Positions 22,201 through 33,150 of a stretch of DNA of 64,000 nucleotides are shown here, in pieces (position 1 is the stretch's first letter; each line of letters opens with the position of its first letter). The notes beneath the pieces were generated by a model. The model was not told the DNA's origin and ran no database searches. It worked only from the letters and a program-made list of their open reading frames with translations. A program made the position numbers and the translations under genes. Source of the DNA: Myrica gale (lineage: Eukaryota; Streptophyta; Magnoliopsida; Fagales; Myricaceae); NCBI GenBank assembly GCA_963930655.1, contig OZ005600.1, positions 12,837,501-12,901,500 of the forward strand, read 5' to 3'.

Positions 22201-23327
22201 CACCACGTAAAGGTGCTCCATTTTGAATAGATTATTACTATTTGTACAGCACTGTTGGGCCAGACAAACTATGACAATCAAAAAACAGGCCTCATATTAG
22301 TGACTAATTCCAATAACCACTTCATTACATCAAAAACAGGGAGAAAAGTGATAACCAAGCACCAAACTCTCATTATGGAATTGCTGCAGACGCACACAGA
22401 TAGGCTTTTTTCTTATTGGATAAGGAGAAAAACTAAGTACACATGGCAATCCAATTTGGTGTTTGCATCCCAAAATTTTGGCCATAGTCTAATAAAATAA
22501 TCTCTCCCTATCATATCATCTCTTTCCATTTCAATAAACATAAAAAATTTATTCAAATCATCGCTCTCTCTTTCACTATTTCATAAACTCTCATAAACCA
22601 AAATTTTGGTTTGCAAATTGTGTACTGACACATATATAAATCTGGCACTTGACCATCGACGCCCAAGCAGCAGGTCAGTTAAGGTTTGAAACCTCTATAA
22701 CTACCCACTAGCCAATTAAGACGTCTTTTAGTACCAGCTAGGCCAATCCTATTCCACGAGGAAAAATGGGTATGGCAGACCGATGAGGTTCTTTGCAAGC
22801 ATAAATTTTCTACATCTTAACAAATTTTACCCGGTGTGAAGTGTGAACATTAAGACAACCAAGGGAACGGCATTTCCCCAGAACTATGAGACAAAAAAAC
22901 ATGAAACTCCAAAATGCCATCGTTTTTTTTTTTTGCTCCAATTTCTCGGGGGCAAACAAAGGACAATACAACAACTAACAATAAAAAAGGCTCATTCTCA
23001 AACAAAACAAAAATAAAAACAATAAATGAGCCACGAGAAGTTACCCATAAGAGAAGCTTCGAGCATGTGCTGGGACATCAGCACCTGGTCGGTGGGATTG
23101 GGCACGCCGGCCTCGATCGTGTGTCTCTGGATCTTGACCATGCTGTAGACGCTGGACATGAATACAACGAAGAGGGTCCCGCCCACGGTCGAGAGCACGA
23201 TAGGGCCCCGCCCGCGCTTGACCCGATCCAAGGTTATGACCACGATCTTTCGCAGAGGAGTCTTGAAGAGGAGGGTCAGAATGAGTGCCATTTCGGCCAA
23301 GATCACGGTGTACAGGAGCTGTATCAT
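19295..23327 (-). CDS. BAP31-like ER membrane protein, two exons
   Basis: Exon 1 is 23045-23327 and exon 2 is 19295-19671, with a 3.4-kb GT-AG intron. Together they encode 219 residues, about the usual plant length. Exon 1 (residues 1-94) starts MIQLLYTVILAEMA and holds two hydrophobic membrane segments. The joined codon leads into GFVLFLSLMIDRLHHYIREL, the third segment. Residues about 115-205 form a charged coiled coil (ESECEAKAKEAKTAEAEA). The C terminus KKNM fits the KKXX ER-retrieval signal. Animal BAP31 works in ER export and quality control of membrane proteins; plant relatives are assumed similar. The intron carries a LINE fragment and a MITE, and a 4.9-kb hAT lies about 0.76 kb upstream of the ATG. 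Confidence 0.92.
20850..21785 (+). mobile_element. 5'-truncated LINE fragment in the BAP31 intron, with inverted 5' part
   Basis: The plus-strand frame at 21079-21534 encodes the RNase H-like end of a plant LINE ORF2 (LDTLWQARNAVH, GWLKVNTDVAV, GEAHAVLTAMKQA, FFECDSLMLCNAI). A stop follows VEY, and the domain continues in another frame (RIPREANRMAHLLAKWA-like) up to about 21640. The fragment ends in an A-run at about 21770-21784. At its 5' side the sequence turns round: 20971-21026 is the reverse complement of 21056-21111. Sequence at about 20832-20970 on the minus strand is unidentified. No target duplication could be defined. Confidence 0.75.
20971..21111. repeat. 56-bp near-perfect inverted repeat with a 29-base loop
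   Basis: The arms 20971-21026 and 21056-21111 are reverse complements at 55 of 56 positions. The single mismatch is in the GGCCAGTCTATG / GGCCACTCTATG block. It would fold into a long hairpin in the BAP31 pre-mRNA. Confidence 0.93.
22468..22625. mobile_element. Tourist-like MITE in the BAP31 intron
   Basis: An AT-rich stretch of about 155 bp with inverted ends: GTTTGCATCCCAAAATTTTGG on the left, and CCAAAATTTTGGTTTGCAAA on the right. Internal CTCTCCC / CTTTCACTATTTCATAAA blocks resemble the MITE at 30661-30853. No clear 3-bp duplication was found. Confidence 0.55.
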
Positions 23328-24081
23328 CCTCTGTATGGTGAGCCCTAGAGCGCGAAGCTACCAAAGTACCAGATACACGCGGATAGAGAGTCGGGTAGAT
23401 TCGAATTTGTGTCGGTCTGTAAGCCTCTCTGTGTGATAACTTCTACTCATCCTGATCCCACTCTTTCCCTCACCTACTACTCCAAACACAACCGGGGCGG
23501 GCACCATCATCACAATCACCGTTAGGTTTTTGCACCGTTACCTTCTTTCCTCTCTCCTTTTCTTGCGCGCAAGTGTCACCCCATCGGCTCTGACACCTGT
23601 TCGTTGCCGGGTAAGTTATGCGCTTAAATTTGAAGGAAGCTCGCTCAGTGTTCATGTGCATTAAATTTTTTAAAAAAAAATAAATTTAAAAAAAAAAAGT
23701 AAATCCAACGCCGTTATAACAGCTTTGAACGGGACGTTTGATCTGAATCTTCTTTTTTTACGCCGCTTCCCATTCGCTATCTGGCTCTACGGACATGTGG
23801 AAATTGGAATGCACTCGCCCGAGTCTCACGCACTGCAAACGTCCCGCTGACCTCGTTCAGATTTCTTTTGTTTTTGCAAACTAAAATATTGGGTTGTTTT
23901 TCTGATAAAAAAAAAAATATATATATATATATATTGGGTTGTTAAATTTTTTATTTATGTTAATAGGTAAAAAAATGAAAATAAATATTTAAATAAATTT
24001 TTTATTATTTTATTATATCAAAATTTTGGGACAGGACGCAGACACTATCAATTGGAAGAAACGTTTGGTCTTGTTCACTCA
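23328..24081. promoter_or_regulatory. 5' UTR and promoter region of the BAP31-like gene
   Basis: This is the roughly 750 bp between the BAP31 ATG and the hAT element. The first 330 bp are GC-richer and probably transcribed. A-rich and TA-repeat tracts follow (an AT dinucleotide run at about 23917-23933). No clear TATA box could be assigned. Confidence 0.4.
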
Positions 24082-24089
24082 CTTCTTCG
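24082..24089. repeat. Left target-site duplication of the 4.9-kb hAT
   Basis: CTTCTTCG here and CTTCTCCG at 28989-28996 match at 7 of 8 positions and directly border the inverted termini. Confidence 0.85.
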
Positions 24090-24254
24090 TAGGGCTGTGC
24101 ATTGGCGGTGGCGGTTATGCCTCCAACCGCCACCGCCACCGCTATGGGCGGTGTGAGTTTTGGTACCACCGGTACCGCCACCGGGGGTAACATACAACCG
24201 GGCCCAGCGGTAGCGGTTATACCGGTGGCGGTGGCGGTGAACCGCTACACCACT

Positions 24255-24350
24255 GGGCCCGAATTTTGGGCCCTTTTTGAGCGTTTTGGGCCATTTAGCC
24301 CCCCGGGCCCATTTGGGCCCATTTTAGGCCCATTTGGGCCATTTTTTTGG
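24255..24350. repeat. TGGGCC-rich subterminal cluster of the hAT
   Basis: About nine GGGCC/GGCCC motifs occur in under 100 bp (for example TTTTGGGCCATTTAGCCC and CCCATTTGGGCC). In hAT elements such clustered subterminal repeats are usual transposase-binding regions. TGGGCC is also a known plant TCP-factor site, so either reading is possible. Confidence 0.55.
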
Positions 24351-24872
24351 TGTTTTTGGGACACGAAAATTGGACAAATTGCACATTGATCTAAAAATAA
24401 AAAATATAATAATATAATGATCCATATTCGATAATCTAAACAAATATCTAAAACAAATAATGAAATAAAAAATAGTGAAAATTATATCTAAACATGTAGG
24501 CCATATTATTGATCACCATGACAATAATTAAACTTATCATGGAGATTGTTATCATATGGTCTTTTTTCTATATGCCCCATTTTTTGAGAATGACCAAATC
24601 CAATATTTGATCATTCTCAATTAAAACACTAAAACGTAATTTTAATTTTCACTTACAACTTACAAGTTACAAAATTACAACAAAATTGACAAATTGTCAA
24701 ATACAAGTTAGAAAACTTACAAGTTAACCAAACTACAATCAATACATAATTCAAGACAACACTATACATCACTATACATACATGATACATCAAATAAACA
24801 TTGTTCAAATAAAATAGCATAAAAAGGATTAAAAAATGGGGCAAGTGCAACATGCGTCCTACTCCATCTCAA

Positions 24873-27217
24873 TCTCCGTCGTCAAAGTCGATATCTCTAC
24901 ATAATTAAGAAATAAAAGCATAAAATTATAATGATTACATTATATTGAGTATTGAATTTCAAAATGTAACCAAAGAATAATTTTACCTGAATCAAGCCTG
25001 TAAGTCTCTTCATCTTCAGTTATGTTATGGGATCCATAAAGTTCAGCTTCAACCACTCCCACAATAGGGTCACCTCTCAACCAATTCTGAGCACATATTA
25101 ATCCTTCAGCAGTCTTTGGAGCCAACGAACTCCTGAAAGGATCCAAGATCCGTCCTCCAGTACTAAACACCGACTCAGAGGGCACAGTGGTGATGGGGAT
25201 TGCCAATACATCACGGGCTATCTGAGAAATAACTGGAAACCTCGAAGAGTTCACCTTCCACCAATTCAGAATATCAAATTCCGGACTCTTCTCGATAACT
25301 CCCTCAGATAAATATCTCTCAATCTCAGATTTGGACTCCAACGCCCGCTGTGAAATTCTCCATTCAGTAAAGTAATCACTATCATCATCAATATCAACAT
25401 CAACCATAGAGACAGTGCTATCGACAACAGCACAGGGAGGAGTGGTAGTACTAGTACCACTACCACTACTAGTACTAGTAGATGAGGCACTACTATACTC
25501 GGAAAACATCCTCTCAAATACACCTTTTATTTTGTTTGTCATCTCCTTCCCATTTGCCTCCCCTAATTGGTTCTTGAACCAATAATCCAATGCCCCCAAT
25601 TTGTATCGAGGATCAATCAATGCTGCAATGAATAAAAATCCATTCACATTCTCTAAATCACCCCAATACTTGTCATATTTCGACTGCATTTTCAATGTCA
25701 TAGCCACAAGATCCTTTTGCCCACTGGATTTATACCTCGTGATATGCCTAGTAATCTTAGTCAATTCTTCAAAGAAGGAATTAGATGTGGCCAAGTTCGA
25801 TCCCGATACCCGCAGAGTGACCTCATAGAATAACTTCAAAAATTTTATTACACCACGAATGGCCTCTCAATCCTCAAATGTAGGTGGACCCAAACCTTGC
25901 CTCCCATGCCCATCCTCTTGCAAATAAAGAAAAAAATGTCCATCCAAAATCATCATCTGATCAAATGCTTTCTGGTATTTCTCAGCTACATTCAACATAA
26001 AATAGGTGGAGTTCCAACGGGTTGAAACATCAAGACTCAAGAATTGACCACATTCAATGTTTTTTTCTGCAACAGCTTTCTTGAAAGTTTCTAACCTTTG
26101 AGGTGAAGACTTTACATATTTGATCATATTGCGGACTTTAGATATCGAATTATGCACATCTTTCAATCCTTCAGAGACAATCAAATTAAGAACATGTGCA
26201 CAACACCTACAATGTAAATACTCATGTCCACACACAATCTTCAAAGCTGAACAACCAATACTTTCAAACAATTGTCTTCTTCTGAATTGGTCAATTGCCG
26301 CATCGTTAGAAGATGCATTATCAACTGTAATGGTTAGCACCTATCAATATGCCATTCAAGTAGACAATCTTCTAATTCCTGTACAATACTTGATGCTTTA
26401 TGGTCTTGGATCCTCTTAAATGACAAGATCCTCTTATGCAACGTCCAATTACAATCAACAAAGTGTCCAGTCACACACATATAGTTATAATTTTGGATTG
26501 ATGTCCAAGTATCTGTGGTGAGGCACACTCTATACTTATTCACCCGAACCCCTCCTTCAACTTAATCTTCTCCCTTAAAAATAATGCCATGCAATCTCTC
26601 ATCAACGTATACCTCGAAGGCATCTTAAACTTAGGTTCTAAGTAATGCATCAACGCCCTAAACCCAACCTTCTGAACCGTGATAAATGACAATTCGTCTA
26701 TAATTACCATTCTTGCTATCAACTCCCTAATAGCCTTCTCATCAAACTTACGAGTGACCCCCATCACCCCAACATCACCACTATTCGCCCTCGATGCATC
26801 ATGATTCAACAACATCTGACCAACATCCACATGACCCGCTAAAGTCCTTTTGTAATAAACACAAGACTCTAAATGTTGCCTCAACCCCGATGTCCCATTC
26901 TTCTTGTGATGGGCAGGAAAATCTTTCTTACAATAGTGACAAGTGGCTCTAACATTCATAGAATCATTTTCATCAACAACCTTAGTGTAGTGCTGCCAAA
27001 CCGGAGACTCACGTGAGTTCTTCCTCTTTTTAAGTGGAGGAAGTGGTGGTAACCCACGTGGATCAACCCCAGTTGTTTCCATACTCTCCGTAGGAGTGGC
27101 TGGACAAGATTGAGAAGGTGTAGTAGCCACACTACTACCTATCACGTTAGAAGTGTGACTAGTTTCACTTCCCAATCGAGTCTCACTATTAGAAGTACGT
27201 GATTGTGTCAAATCCAT
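24873..27217 (-). pseudogene. hAT transposase (zinc finger BED / RICESLEEPER-type), three lesions
   Basis: The ATG at 27217 begins MDLTQSRTSNSE. A BED finger spans about residues 60-112 (SPVWQHYTKV, C-x2-C in CHYCKKDF, then H and C in LRQHLESC). The frame shifts near 26540 and continues as NKYRVCLTTDTWTS. It shifts again near 26337 and continues as LTITVDNASSND, followed by HCRCCAHVLNLIV. A TGA near 25863 interrupts the same frame. The C-terminal hAT dimerisation region (about 25290-25070) has LNWWKVNSSRFPVIS, IPITTVPSESVFSTGG and LICAQNWLRGD. A short last exon (about 24873-24895) may follow a GTAAAA donor. It would cut and paste the element; this copy cannot make the protein. Confidence 0.9.
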
Positions 27218-27403
27218 CTGAAAATAAAGAAAACAAAAAACAATTCAAGTGTAAAATAATTTGAGAAGCTACATTGATCAAACGGAACCGGAAATTTCGG
27301 TTCCATATCTGGGCCTGAAGGCTCATTTTCGACATAGGCCCAACTTTTTTTAAAAGCCCAAAGCCAAAATTTGGCTGTTTTTTTTCAGTCTAAGTGTCGA
27401 TAG

Positions 27404-27729
27404 TGTCGACACATAAGACCATGGTGTCGACACATTGGTCACACACCAGAAGGCATGTCCCAGGAAAAGATGATGATGTCAACACATTGGACAAAGGTGT
27501 CGACACATTGTACACTCACCAGAAAGCAAGCTTCCAAGCCAAATTAATGGTGTCGACACATAGAACAAAGGTGTCGACACATTGCACTATCAACAGAAAG
27601 CAGGTTTCCAGGCCAAGCTGATGGTGTCGACACCTTTGGTCTATGTGTCGACACCATTAATTTGGCTTGGAAGCTTGCTTTCTGGTGAGTGTACAATGTG
27701 TCGACACCTTTGGTCTATGTGTCGACACA
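27404..27729. repeat. Array of nine TGTCGACAC palindromes within a large inverted repeat
   Basis: TGTCGACA, a perfect palindrome, occurs with a flanking C at 27404, 27425, 27498, 27551, 27572, 27625, 27646, 27699 and 27720; a variant (ATGTCAACAC) lies at about 27476. The spacing alternates between 21-22 bases and 53-73 bases. About 27491-27580 and 27625-27715 are reverse complements over roughly 90 bp. The array sits 190-510 bp upstream of the transposase start, inside the hAT. It may be a binding array for a protein dimer, or simply an amplified repeat. Confidence 0.92.
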
Positions 27730-28988
27730 TTGCACTTACAGTGCTGTACAGCAGATATTGTAGCAATCTCTGTTATAAATTGGTTCTTTCCTTGTTAAGA
27801 TGCTAAAGAAAGTTGCTTCACAGCCACTATTCTGCCATCAACAAGTGTTCCCTATAGAGAAAAATTCCAAAATAGAACGAGGCAAACAATAAGCTCTTAA
27901 TAAACTATTCTATTATCGTGTAAGTTCCTTTTAACCACCAGATATAAAACAGGAAGACATATTCTTGCAGAAATGTCTCCATACCTGTTAGTTTTTGCAA
28001 TGTTTTTACCAAGAAACTTGTAAATCACCACCTTAAGTGTTCTATCTAGGTTTGGTTTTGCTGAAGACGACAAAATGCATAGCCAGACTGTAACTTAGGT
28101 TAGCAGTGTATATAATAGTTATTCACACACATATAACACAGGTCTCACTCCCTCTTGTTGTGTGTAAAATTAATTGATATCACATTTTTGGTTGAACCCT
28201 GAACACAATATGCAGAGAAAATGTCATTCCCATTCTAAATGAAATTGATTTACTCTTGAAAGACAATTTGTGAATCATTAGATCAGCACAAAATCAAGAA
28301 GTCAGACAACTATAATAAATGGTCAACAGATTTTCTAGTTTACTTTCATCTTCATTGGTCATATCAGTTAATTAGAGCCAATCGGTGTGAAAAAAATAAA
28401 GGCAGAGATGGATTTAGGGATTTACTGTGAGGGAGCTGGGAGACAGAGTCACAGCGTCGAGGGAGAGTGAGACGTCGGCCGGCGGCAGCTGCATGTATGA
28501 GGCGGAGACACATTAGAATCGAAAGAGAGAGAGAGGCAGATAGCGAGAGAGAGCCTGAAAGGGAGACAGAGACTTACCGTGAGGGAGAGTGACGTTCACC
28601 GTGAGAGAGAGAGTGTCGAGCCGTCGAGGGGGAGGCCGGAGGGCAGTGGGCACCGAAAAATCGTCGACTGTCGAGGGAGGAGCCGTCGAGGGGGAGAAAT
28701 GTCAAATGAGATTGAGAATTTGAGGGGGGATCGAGATTATAAGATTTGGGAACCCTAACTCGCTAAGGGCTTTTAGCAGGCGTAGATGAGGAACCAAAAC
28801 GACGCCATTTTCAGTTTTTTTAAAAAAATCGGTTTGTGGCGGTGAACCGCCACCGCCAATTTCACCGCCTTTTGGTGAAATTGGCAACCGGTACCGCCCC
28901 CGCTACTAAGCGGGGGACGGTTACCGGTGCCGGTACCGGTGGCGGTGCCGATTAACCGGCACACCGCCGGTACCGGTGAACAGCCCTA

Positions 28989-30400
28989 CTTCTCCGTTAG
29001 AGGTGAAAGAAGATATCTCCAGTAACTATCTCGTTGCAATTGTTGTTCATGTATTCTTCCTTACTCTTACTAGAAGAATTTTGACTTTTTGTGACGAAAT
29101 TTTAGGCGACGAAACGAATTTGATCGTTAAAAATAAGGTTTTTGTGACAAATTTTATTTCTCATCGTACAAAAAAATATATATTTTTAATGACAAAAATT
29201 AAGTTTGTCACAACAGTCAGTATTCATAACGAAATCATGAAAGATAAACTTATTATGATGAAATTTTCGTGACTAAAAAAGAGTGTTAAATAATTTTTTG
29301 TGACGAAAATGTTATATGTATGCTTTCAAAACTAATCATTTGGAATAATTATGAAATACTTGTTGCTATTGATTAAAAAACTTGTATATATTGTTTTATA
29401 TTATTTTGGATACTTGCAATGACATAAGATGTCATATTGATGAGCAACATTGTAGATAAGTCAGGCCGATGATTAATGAATTGGAGGCGGAGAGTTTAAT
29501 TTTTCAGATCCTTGTTGGCATACAAGTGGGTACACTGTAAGAACACATGCACTGAATTGAATAAAATATGAATATATTCTGAAAATGATCACTGATGTAG
29601 AGAATGATATTCAACACAATTAACTTATTTTGTTCTTAGACTTGAGAAAGGTACGCAGATTTGCTTGTACTTTGACTAAGTAATTTGATGATTATCTTCG
29701 CAAATCAAATATTTCAGATAATTTTAGGTCTTGTGTATAGTAAATGAATTTACATAATTGTTCAATATGGAATCCATCAATCTCTTGTTGAGGCAGTATA
29801 TTCATTATATCTATATATTGTTGGACTCAAATAAAAACGGTGTGCTAATTTTTACTGTTTTACTTACTTTTACTTGAGAAAATATTTTGAAACTTGTTGA
29901 GAGTCCAACTGGGTACAAACTAAAAATTAAGAATTATATGAGCTAGGGACTTAATCAGTGATATTATTCCGATCATATTAGCCCATGTAAAATATAGTAT
30001 GGTGTAAAGATAAATAAGCATATAATTGTTAGTAAAAATGATTTCACAAAAACAATCTCATTATCTAGTGGCCAATTGTGATATGTTAATAGACATGATC
30101 ACAATGTGTAGAAACTCATAAATTTGGAATACATAATAAATGAGTCAATGAAAAAAAGTTTTTTCATGATGATTTTACGACCAAGATTTGAGGCCCTTAA
30201 AGATCTCACGCATAAGCACAGTTGAAGCTTGAGCAATCTATTATAAATAGCTAAGAATTTCATTTGAGAGAGAGAAACGTCGAGAGTTTCCCTCTCTAAA
30301 ATTTTCTTTCAAGAATTGTGTACGTGGATATGACGGAGGCAACACGTTTGGACTGCTCTGATTCAACGATTAAATCCGTTGTGATCTTCTACTCTTTTTT
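28989..30400. other. AT-rich intergenic stretch; possible CACTA remnant at its left
   Basis: At about 29065-29310 and 30420-30550 the motif TTTGTGACGAAA and variants (TCGTGACAAA, GTGACAAATTTT) recur. Such GTGACGAAA arrays are typical of CACTA subterminal regions, and TTACTAGAAGAATTTTGAC near 29066 resembles a worn CACTA end. No transposase and no partner end were found. The rest (29310-30400) shows no gene. Confidence 0.35.
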
Positions 30401-30660
30401 CAGAAAATGGTAATCACGAGGAACAAATTCAATTTGTTTGTGACGGAATTTTTCATCACTCGATCATCAAATTAAACTATGGATTGTCCAAAACTAAAGA
30501 TTAAATAAAAATATTTGTTGATTTCGTGACAAAATCTTTCGTGGCACAGTCCCAACTCCATGATGGAACGTGACCGGAGGGACAATGCAAAGTCCAAAAA
30601 GTTAGGGTAACGGGGCTCAAAACTATTTTCAATTCAATCGGTCCCCAATTTATAATTTTA

Positions 30661-30853
30661 GGGGGCGTTTGTTTCTCAAAATTTTCACCCCTCAATATTT
30701 TCAAACAATAATAAAATAATCAATCTCTAATCATTAAATTATAATATTCAATTAAATCTTCTCTCTTCATTTTTTCATAAAATACTATACTTTTTCACAA
30801 ACTCAATACCCAAAATTTCTAAAACTCCAATATTTCCACAAACAAACACCACC
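30661..30853. mobile_element. Tourist-like MITE with TTA target duplication
   Basis: A 193-bp AT-rich element with ends GGGGGCGTTTGTTT and AAACAAACACCACC (inverted, few mismatches), bordered by TTA on both sides (30658-30660 and 30854-30856). GG-ended termini and a 3-bp TWA duplication fit the PIF/Harbinger group. Internal CTTCTCTCTTCATTTTTTCA is shared with other MITEs in the window. Confidence 0.75.
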
Positions 30854-30856
30854 TTA

Positions 30857-31408
30857 GTAACCACCGTCGTCATCATTAAATACTGCGGCCAACATCGAGA
30901 AAGTATCCCAAATGGCGCCATCGAAATTTACCTTAACAAAACCATCCGAAAGATGATGCCAAAGACAAATTAGCTCCTTTGTTTAGCTATGAGTGAGGTC
31001 CAGGTCCATGTCCATGTCAAAATCCCGATGTCTTGTCTCTTTGCCCCCACAAAAGCTCCACTTATCTCCACACATATTTTTCCATAAAAGATCATTTGGG
31101 GATTGACTACGTGCAGATAATTTATGCTCATTTTGTAAATATCATTCTTGTACAGCACTAGTAGATGAATCCGGTCTCAATATTTTCAAATTTGTTCAGC
31201 CTACACTAAAATAACAAGTTGTAACAATTATAATAGTAATGGACTCACCGGTAGCTAGGGATGCACATTACTCCACCCATGTCACCTATGTATTATTATT
31301 CTCTTGTACCACTAATATTCATCTCCACCAAATTGCTATAATCTTGATTCAATCACTGCCGCTCTAAGAACCTGTTTTCTCCCTAGCATCAAAATCTCCC
31401 TAAGATTT
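30857..31408. other. Intergenic, no gene seen
   Basis: Short chance frames only. An interrupted GGTCCAGGTCCATGTCCATG run near 31000 is a minor imperfect repeat. Confidence 0.5.
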
Positions 31409-31608
31409 ATGTTTGTTTTAGATCTCAAAACGTTTTCAAAATCTTTTTACTCATTTTTTCATCAATTTCAATACATTTTCACTAATCTCAATAGCTTTTT
31501 ATAAATTACAACAACTTTTAACACACTTTTCACCAATTACAAGAGAATCTACGCTATTTCTAAAAAAACACAAACACAAAAATTGTTTTGAGATCTAAAC
31601 CAAACATA
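31409..31608. mobile_element. MITE of about 200 bp with 24-bp terminal inverted repeats
   Basis: The left end TATGTTTGTTTTAGATCTCA and the right end TGAGATCTAAACCAAACATA are inverted copies with few mismatches. The interior is AT-rich, repetitive and non-coding. No target duplication was clear, so the superfamily stays open. Confidence 0.7.
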
Positions 31609-32278
31609 CAGTTTTCTAGTAAATACATACTAGAAAAGAGTCAACTCAATGCAATAGAGATTGGACAATTTTAGACTACGAAGTTAATATCAAAATTGTT
31701 TGTTTAGATGATAAATCTTAACTAATCTTCTAGACTGTGCAGTTTCATACAAATTGTCAAATTTCGAGATTGTAATTCTTAAGACTGACTTTAAAGAGTT
31801 GGTATATTTGAGAGTCTCAAACTTGAGATCTTAAAAAAGCAAATCCAAAACCTGAGACCTAAATTATCCCATCAAACTCTTTGGAATTAAAAAGAATCCC
31901 TTAAAATTACGAAGTCATTGACTTAAGGAAGCCAACAAAAACTTCGGGACAGTTTTCAATACGACGAGGATGACAACAACGTTGGAAACATATATAGGGT
32001 TAAGTGTAATAATTGAAGCAAGTCTCTAACTTCCTCAATTAATTAAATATATTCCGAATAATTCAGTGTTTTCTTTTACCTAATAATACTCTTGAAAAAC
32101 GCACAAGATTCCGTAATAAAAGCATCCTACGAATTAATAAATAACTTAATAATATATATCTGAGAATTTCGAAACATGGCATTCGACGTTCATATAAAAT
32201 TGGAGCTTAATATTTTATATTCCAGAAGCAATCAGCCGAACCGAGCGTGGTTAGTTTTTGTTTTGTCGATTTTTTTAA
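31609..32278. other. AT-rich intergenic stretch, no gene seen
   Basis: No frame shows family features and no repeat stands out. Confidence 0.5.
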
Positions 32279-32474
32279 GGATAAATGTAAAATTGGTCCA
32301 AAAATTGATTTAGTCCCTCTAGTCCCTGTGATTTCATAAAGTGATAAAATCAGTCTCTGATGGAGGACCAATAACAAACGAAAATAGAATCACAGGACTA
32401 AATCAATATTTTTCATATCACAGAGACTAAAACGATTTTTGTCTATAACACAGGGACTAATCTTACATTTATCC
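32279..32474. mobile_element. MITE-like inverted-repeat element upstream of the E2 gene
   Basis: GGATAAATGTAAAATTGGTCC on the left mirrors GGGACTAATCTTACATTTATCC on the right. The body carries TTAGTCCCT and AGGGACTAA-type blocks in both orientations. It is about 196 bp, non-coding, and lies about 0.7 kb before the E2 start codon. Confidence 0.65.
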
Positions 32475-33150
32475 CTTTTTTTTATATATATGCAATCGGG
32501 CGTGGTCGCAAAAAGTCCAGCTCGCCGACGCCCACTCAGAGGTTTCTGGAATAATGTCACGCTGGATGCCCTCGAGCTCCACAGAACATTCTAATATATT
32601 TATTCCACAAATACTTGAAATTATTTGACTCGGAAATTCGAAACTTCATCACGACTAGTGAGGCGGCCCACAATAACAGAAGGTACTAAAAACTCTCCGC
32701 CGCTGTGAACTTCATACTTTTCTTCTTCTGCTTATTACGCTTCTTCTTCGCGCACCATTTTGATCCATTCTCGGCTTCTTAAGGTTTCTGATCCTTTCTT
32801 ACTCTTATTTTTCTTATACCAGGTGCCAATTACTCTTCTGAATCTTGTTCTTTATTTCAATAAGAAGATCTGTGATCTTGGATTATATGTTTTGTATGTT
32901 CAATTCCTTGTATATAAACAGAAAGCAGATAACTTGAAACTCACCTTAACTAAAGATTTTCTTTTATGTTTTGTGCTGATTGAGGTGATTAGAACTGTTC
33001 AGAATCAAGTTTTTTTTTCCATTGATTTTCTGGTATAATTTTCCACGCCACCAAAAGGTTATCTTGAAGTAGTGTTTTAAGATTTGGGCTTTATTAGCGG
33101 TGACGAATTTTGTACTGTGGTGATCAGGTCAGCTCAAAAGTGTCGAGAAA

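Larger units (their letters stand above)
24090..28988 (-). mobile_element. hAT transposon with BED-type transposase (4.9 kb)
   Basis: The left end TAGGGCTGTGCA and the inverted right end TAGGGCTGTTCA match at 11 of 12 positions and are bordered by an 8-bp duplication. Both subterminal regions are dense in GGCGGT/ACCGCC and CCGGTACCGG repeats, and the left end adds a cluster of TTTGGGCC motifs (about 24255-24345). The minus strand encodes a transposase (24873-27217) with three inactivating lesions. Between the transposase start and the right end lie 1.8 kb of leader, including a palindromic TGTCGACA array and GA-rich tracts. It is structurally complete, so it is a decayed autonomous element, inserted upstream of the BAP31-like gene. 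Confidence 0.92.

Noticed and set aside
22914..23436. Plus-strand frames of 90-144 codons over BAP31 exon 1
   Set aside because: They are antisense shadows of the GC-rich exon 1, which encodes a recognisable membrane protein on the other strand.
24102..24389. Plus-strand frame MAVAVMPPTATATAMGG at the hAT left end
   Set aside because: It is a translation of the subterminal GGCGGT and TGGGCC repeats and has no protein character.
27404..27729. CRISPR-like array (regularly repeated TGTCGACAC)
   Set aside because: The repeats are 9-10 bp, the spacing is irregular, the spacers are themselves repeats and the host is a plant. It is an inverted-repeat array inside a transposon.
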